Source: Herbiconiux sp. SALV-R1
GTDB taxonomy: Bacteria > Actinomycetota > Actinomycetes > Actinomycetales > Microbacteriaceae
Direction: 5' to 3'
Length of the DNA stretch: 64,000 nt
Assembly: GCF_013113715.1 (NCBI RefSeq)
Contig: NZ_CP053344.1
Coordinates: forward strand, 2,976,001-3,040,000
Of the stretch, positions 60,508-64,000 are shown one piece after another; positions within the stretch are counted from its first letter, which is position 1, and every line of letters starts with the position of its first letter. The translations under genes and the position numbers were made by a program. Below the pieces are notes generated by a model. It was given only the letters and a program-made list of their open reading frames with translations, was not told the DNA's origin and searched no databases.

Positions 60508-61418
60508 TGCAGCTGTTCGAGCTCAGCTTCGTGGCGGCGGTGCTGCTGGCCGCCACGCCCATCCTCTACGCCGCCCTCGCGGGCGCCCTCTCGGCGCAGG
60601 CCGGCGTGTTCAACATCGCGCTCGAGGGGCAGATGCTGTGGGGCGCGTTCGCGGCCGTCGCGGGCAGCTACTACACGGGGAGCGCCTGGGGCGGAGTGCT
60701 CGTCGCGCTCGTCAGCACCGCGCTGTTCGCCGTCATCCTTGCGGTGGGCTCGGCGCGCTGGAAGGCCGACCCGATCATCATCGCGATCGGCACGAACCTG
60801 CTGGCCCTCGGACTGACGGGCTTCCTCCTGAGCGTGCTGTTCGACGTGTCGGGCTCGTTCGCTCCGCGCGGGCTGCAGGGCCTGCCGAAGATGGCGTTCC
60901 TCAGCGACATCCCCGTCATCGGCCCCATCTTCGCCGGCCAGACCGTGCTCGTGCCGCTCGCCTTCGTGGTGATCGTCGCCGCGGGGTTCTGGCTGAAGCG
61001 CACCCCGGCGGGGCTGCGTCTGCGGGGCGTCGGCGAGCATCCGGATGCGGCGACCGCGCTGGGCGTGAACGTCGCGTCGTACCAGACCTGGACCACCATC
61101 GTCGGCGGTGCCCTCTGCGGCGTCGCGGGCGCCCAGCTGGCGCTCGGCAACGTGACCGTGTTCACCGAGAACATGACGGCGGGGCGCGGCTGGATCGCCG
61201 TCGCGGCCGTGATGCTGGTCGCCGGGCGGCCGTTCTGGCTGCCCGTGGCCTGCCTCGGGTTCGGTGCCGCTGAAGCGCTCGGGTTCCGGCTGCAGGGCAT
61301 CGGCGCCCCGCAGCAGCTCACCGACGCCGCCCCCTACGCCATCACGCTGGTGGTGCTGGTGCTCACCCGCATCGGCTTCGCCCGCCGCAACCGCTCCCGC
61401 ACCCTGATCGACTCGTGA
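60507..61418 (+). CDS. Nucleoside ABC transporter permease (second)
   Basis: A 303-residue permease (NupC/YufQ type) with about eight helices. LLAATPILYAALAGALSAQAGVFNIALEGQMLWGAFAAVAGSYY is the family-defining start, followed by DPIIIAIGTNLLALGLTGFLLSVLF and RLRGVGEHPDAATALGVNVASYQTW, the cytosolic loop that meets the ATPase. WIAVAAVMLVAGRPFWLPVACLGFGAAEALGFRLQ is well kept. It lies 10 bp before the nucleoside hydrolase. Confidence 0.93.
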   Translation: MQLFELSFVAAVLLAATPILYAALAGALSAQAGVFNIALEGQMLWGAFAAVAGSYYTGSAWGGVLVALVSTALFAVILAVGSARWKADPIIIAIGTNLLALGLTGFLLSVLFDVSGSFAPRGLQGLPKMAFLSDIPVIGPIFAGQTVLVPLAFVVIVAAGFWLKRTPAGLRLRGVGEHPDAATALGVNVASYQTWTTIVGGALCGVAGAQLALGNVTVFTENMTAGRGWIAVAAVMLVAGRPFWLPVACLGFGAAEALGFRLQGIGAPQQLTDAAPYAITLVVLVLTRIGFARRNRSRTLIDS

Positions 61419-61428
61419 GGACCACCCG

Positions 61429-62496
61429 ATGACCGACTCCGCATCCGCTTCCGCCGCATCCGCCGCCGGCTCGGCCGCCGCATCCGCCCCCGCCGCGTCG
61501 CCGGTCGGCGCCACCGCCGCATCCGCCCCCGCCGACGGCGTGCGGCACATCGTGCTCGACACCGACACCGGCATCGACGACGCCCTCGCGCTGCTCTACC
61601 TGGCCGGGCGCGACGACGCCGAGATCTCGGCGATCACCTCGGTGTACGGCAACACGCCCGTGGAGGCGGCGCTCACCAACATCGCGCGTGTGCTGAAGGT
61701 CGCCGGTCTCGAAGACACTCTCGTCGCGCGCGGCGCGGCAGGCCCGATCGACGGCGAGCCGCGCATCGCGTCGCACGTGCACGGCGTCGACGGCCTCGGC
61801 GATCTGTGGAGTGACCCGATCGAGCCGAAGAACCTGTCGCCGCTGTCGTCGGCGGAGCTGCTCGTCGAGCTCGGCCGCTCGCGCCCGGGCTACTACGACC
61901 TGCTGCCGATCGGACCGCTCACCAACCTCGGGCTGGCGCTCGAGATCGAGCCGAACCTGCTGACGCTGTACCGTTCGGTCGTCATCATGGGCGGCTCGGG
62001 CCCCTTCCCGCCGCTCGGCACGGTGCAGATGGTGGATGCGAACATCCACAACGACGCCGAAGCATCGGCCCGGGTGTTCGCCGCGCCGCGCAACCAGCTC
62101 GTGATGGTGGGCGTGAACGTCACCGCCGGAACGATCGTCGACGAGCAGGCCGTGCAGGCGCTGCACCGCGCCGGCACCGAGTGGGGCACCTTCTCGGCGC
62201 AGGTGCTCGAGGCGTACATGGACTTCTACCAGTACTCCTGGGGCCGCCGCGTCTCGCCCGCCCACGACGGCCTCGCCGCCGCGCTGCTCGTGCAGCCCGA
62301 GTGGATCACCTCCTCCGTCAGCGGCCCCGTGAACATCACCTCCGACGGCTTCTTCACCCGCGCCCACCTCATGCAGACCGCGAACGGCCTCCCCGTCTCG
62401 TGGCCCTCCGACCCCGCCCCCGACACCCTCGTCGTACTCGACGTCGACCGCGAGGCCTTCCTCACCGACTTCGTGCGCGTGCTCTCCGGCCGCTGA
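61429..62496 (+). CDS. Nucleoside hydrolase
   Basis: A 355-residue enzyme that cleaves the N-glycosidic bond of ribonucleosides. The Ca2+ site motif is DTDTGIDDALALLYL (about 43-57), the DxDxxxDD fingerprint of inosine-uridine hydrolases. ELLVELGRSRPGYYDLLPIGPLTNLGLAL is the usual second element, and PAHDGLAAALLVQPEW ends in the conserved Asp for calcium. The first 38 residues are an Ala/Ser-rich leader (SASAASAAGSAAASAPAA) not needed for the fold. It closes the uptake operon, so imported nucleosides can be cut to ribose plus base; the deaminase elsewhere could then process cytosine. Confidence 0.93.
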   Translation: MTDSASASAASAAGSAAASAPAASPVGATAASAPADGVRHIVLDTDTGIDDALALLYLAGRDDAEISAITSVYGNTPVEAALTNIARVLKVAGLEDTLVARGAAGPIDGEPRIASHVHGVDGLGDLWSDPIEPKNLSPLSSAELLVELGRSRPGYYDLLPIGPLTNLGLALEIEPNLLTLYRSVVIMGGSGPFPPLGTVQMVDANIHNDAEASARVFAAPRNQLVMVGVNVTAGTIVDEQAVQALHRAGTEWGTFSAQVLEAYMDFYQYSWGRRVSPAHDGLAAALLVQPEWITSSVSGPVNITSDGFFTRAHLMQTANGLPVSWPSDPAPDTLVVLDVDREAFLTDFVRVLSGR

Positions 62497-62554
62497 CCCC
62501 TCGCACGCAGAGCGCGCTCGCGCGGGCATGGGTGCGCGCAAGCGCGCGACCCGC

Positions 62555-62610
62555 GTTAGTCGCGCAAACTGCTCCTCTGGGGCGCTTCAAGAGCACTCTG
62601 TGCGACTGAC
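62555..62610. repeat. GTCGC palindrome, copy E
   Basis: GTTAGTCGCGCAAACTGCTC (62555-62574) and GAGCACTCTGTGCGACTGAC (62591-62610) pair around 16 bases, with outer CGC/GCG flanks. First of three in the 481-bp gap 62497-62977. Confidence 0.88.
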
Positions 62611-62669
62611 ACGCGGGACAGGATGCGCGCGAGGTCGGGGGTGGTCGCACGCGCGGGGAGGCTGCCTGG

Positions 62670-62725
62670 GTTAGTCGCACAAAATGCTCCCTCGGGGCCC
62701 TTTAGGAGCACTTCGCGCGACTAAC
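62670..62725. repeat. GTCGC palindrome, copy F
   Basis: GTTAGTCGCACAAAATGCTC (62670-62689) pairs with GAGCACTTCGCGCGACTAAC (62706-62725). It starts 115 bp after copy E. Confidence 0.88.
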
Positions 62726-62785
62726 GTGCGGGGTTGGATGCTCGCGCAGCTGAAGAGGGAGGCCCAGAAGGGCGGGCTGGCTGCT

Positions 62786-62840
62786 TTGGTCGGGCAAAGT
62801 GCTGCTTTGGCGCGCTGAAGGAGCACTTTGTGCGACTAAC
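62786..62840. repeat. GTCGC palindrome, copy G
   Basis: TTGGTCGGGCAAAGTGCTGC (62786-62805) pairs with GGAGCACTTTGTGCGACTAA (62820-62839) around 14 bases. It starts 116 bp after copy F. The rest of the gap has GC-rich repeats of GGCGCGGG but no gene. Confidence 0.88.
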
Positions 62841-62977
62841 GCGCGGGGCCCGAGGCGCGGGACGCGGGGCCCGAGGCGCGGGGGCGCGGGGGCGCGGGGG
62901 CGGGCCCGCTTCAGGCTGGCTTCAGCGGGGGTGGGGGATCGTGGGGTTTCACCGAGACGATTCCTCAGGAGGACGAG

Positions 62978-63379
62978 ATGCGGAAGAAGACCATGATCAT
63001 CGGCGGAGCCGTGGTGGCGGGAGTGCTGCTGCTCGGCGGAACCGGGGTGGCGTACGCCGCGACCGACGGGTTCGAGTTCGACGGGAGCGACGACCGGGCG
63101 GGCGGGCAGGGGTCGGTCGAGACCGTCGACGCCGCCGACGCGCTGACGGGGCCCGACCTCGAGCGGGCCAGCGAGGTCGCGCTGGCCGAGATCGACGGGG
63201 GTTCCGTCGTCACCGCCGAGCGCGACGACGACGGGTTCGAGCTCGAGCTGCGGGCCGACGACGGACGGTACTGGGAGGTCGACCTCGACGCGGCGTTCGC
63301 CGTGGTCAAGGTCGAGCTCGACGACGACGTCGTCGCTCCCGCTCCCGCGCCCACCCCGGCGACCACCACCGCCCCCTGA
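62978..63379 (+). CDS. Secreted PepSY-like protein
   Basis: A 133-residue exported protein with signal segment MIIGGAVVAGVLLLGGTGVAYAA (about 6-28, cleavage near AYAAT). The mature part has ASEVALAEIDGGSVVTAERDDDGFELELRADDGRYWEVDLDAAFAVVKVELDDD, the shape of one PepSY module (helix, then an R/D-rich beta sheet). PepSY proteins often lie beside two-component systems and may inhibit proteases or relay an envelope signal. ATG at 62978 has AGGAGGACGAG just upstream. It sits 80 bp before the regulator on the same strand. Confidence 0.8.
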   Translation: MRKKTMIIGGAVVAGVLLLGGTGVAYAATDGFEFDGSDDRAGGQGSVETVDAADALTGPDLERASEVALAEIDGGSVVTAERDDDGFELELRADDGRYWEVDLDAAFAVVKVELDDDVVAPAPAPTPATTTAP

Positions 63380-63459
63380 GGGGGTGCGAGGGGCGGGCGC
63401 GCACGGGCGCACCCCGCCCCTCGCCGGTAGCGTGAGAACGGCGGAGGGAGGGAGATCGG

Positions 63460-64000
63460 ATGCGCATCCTCGTGATCGACGACGAACTCAACCTGCTGCG
63501 GGCCGTCGAGTCGGGCCTCGAAGCCGAGGGTTTCGCCGTCGACACGGCGACGAACGGGGTCGACGGGCTGTGGCTCGCCCGCGAGAACTCGTACGCCGCG
63601 ATCGTGCTCGACATCATGCTCCCCGGGCAGAGCGGATTCCGCGTCTGCGAGGAGTTGCGGCAGGCGGGCGACTGGACCCCCGTCATCATGCTCACCGCGA
63701 AAGACGGCGACCTCGATCAGGTCGAGGCGCTCGACACCGGCGCCGACGACTACCTCACCAAGCCGTTCTCGTTCCAGGTGCTGCTCGCCCGGCTTCGCGC
63801 CCTCATCCGTCGCGGGGCCACCGAGCGGCCCGTGGTGCTGACGGCGGGCGACCTCTCGGTCGACCCGGCGAGCAAGCGCGTCGAGCGCGCGGGCACGCCG
63901 ATCGAGCTCACGACCCGGGAGTTCAGCGTGCTCGAGTTCCTCGTCTCGCGGGCCGGTCAGGTGGTGTCGAAGGCCGAGGTGCTCGGCGCCGTCTGGGACT
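63460..64000 (+). CDS. OmpR-family response regulator (C-terminus off the window edge)
   Basis: The first 180 residues of a DNA-binding regulator. The receiver has RILVIDDELNLLRAVESGL (acidic pair), AAIVLDIMLPGQSG (phospho-Asp), LTAKDGD (Thr) and DDYLTKPFS (Lys); the winged helix begins LTTREFSVLEFLVSRAGQVVSKAEVL and is cut at GAVWD. ATG at 63460 follows GGAGGGAGGGAG. A histidine kinase is likely just beyond the window. Similar in type to the PrrA/MprA regulators of actinobacteria. Confidence 0.9.
   Translation, partial: MRILVIDDELNLLRAVESGLEAEGFAVDTATNGVDGLWLARENSYAAIVLDIMLPGQSGFRVCEELRQAGDWTPVIMLTAKDGDLDQVEALDTGADDYLTKPFSFQVLLARLRALIRRGATERPVVLTAGDLSVDPASKRVERAGTPIELTTREFSVLEFLVSRAGQVVSKAEVLGAVWD

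Noticed and set aside
62555-62840. CRISPR-like array of three palindromes
   Set aside because: Each repeat is itself palindromic with a variable internal loop, copies also occur far away singly, and no cas genes are present.
62734-63435. Arg/Gly-rich open frame of 233 codons across the palindromes
   Set aside because: Runs through repeat copy G and overlaps the PepSY-like gene in another frame; repeat-derived composition.
1-64000. Insertion sequences, prophage or integrase-attachment sites
   Set aside because: No transposase, integrase or phage structural gene was found; tRNA-Trp shows no duplicated 3' end nearby.

Overview
The window looks like 64 kb of chromosome from a high-GC actinobacterium, most likely the family Microbacteriaceae. 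The evidence is the very GC-rich third codon positions, frequent GTG starts with 4-bp ATGA/GTGA gene overlaps, actinobacterial gene orders (tRNA-Trp-secE-nusG-rplK-rplA, hadA-hadB-murB, cbs-metB), NrdR and DtxR-like boxes, and the absence of any phage or plasmid backbone. Genes are dense and on both strands. The nrdH gene is cut by the left edge and a response regulator by the right edge.

Layout. 1-2.4 kb: nrdH with NrdR boxes and DnaA-like boxes, an APC amino-acid permease, and a MarR repressor. 2.4-7.7 kb: an EamA exporter whose start codon lies inside a perfect MarR-type operator, then two paralogous M1 metallopeptidases flanking a siderophore-interacting reductase with an iron box. 7.8-12.9 kb: cbs-metB transsulfuration pair, VOC protein and ABC exporter. 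13.1-17.9 kb: sugar ABC importer (binding protein and two permeases, no ATPase) divergent from a LacI regulator. 18-32.5 kb: ribosomal protein and NusG region (rplL, rplJ, rplA, rplK, nusG, secE, tRNA-Trp). It is split by about 11 kb holding a two-component system, a YqaJ-like nuclease, a quinone oxidoreductase, three cell-wall-binding-repeat proteins and an acetyltransferase. 32.6-38 kb: AI-2E-type exporter, MarC, aminotransferase and a 751-residue surface/membrane protein. 38-46.8 kb: AraC-GyrI regulator, alpha/beta hydrolase, then two drug-type ABC exporters, one with a NarL-type two-component pair and one with a PadR repressor. 46.8-52.8 kb: murB-hadB-hadA, Ppx/GppA phosphatase with a yeast-type cytosine deaminase, a Tat-exported small protein, a SpoU methyltransferase and IclR. 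53-56 kb: 3-oxoacid CoA-transferase, thiolase and VanZ. 56.5-62.5 kb: a complete nucleoside uptake operon (BMP lipoprotein, double ATPase, two permeases) ending in a nucleoside hydrolase. 63-64 kb: PepSY-like protein and an OmpR regulator.

The least explained content is non-coding. A family of about 55-bp imperfect palindromes (arms like TTAGTCGCGCAAAGTGCTC) occurs six times plus one decayed copy, always between genes, at 38.2, 39.3, 39.4, 52.0, 62.6, 62.7 and 62.8 kb; the last three are spaced 115-116 bp apart. A second pattern is degenerate tandem repeats at gene ends, some of which copy the 3' end of the adjacent gene (metB, the DUF998-like gene). No CRISPR array, insertion sequence, prophage or rRNA operon was seen.
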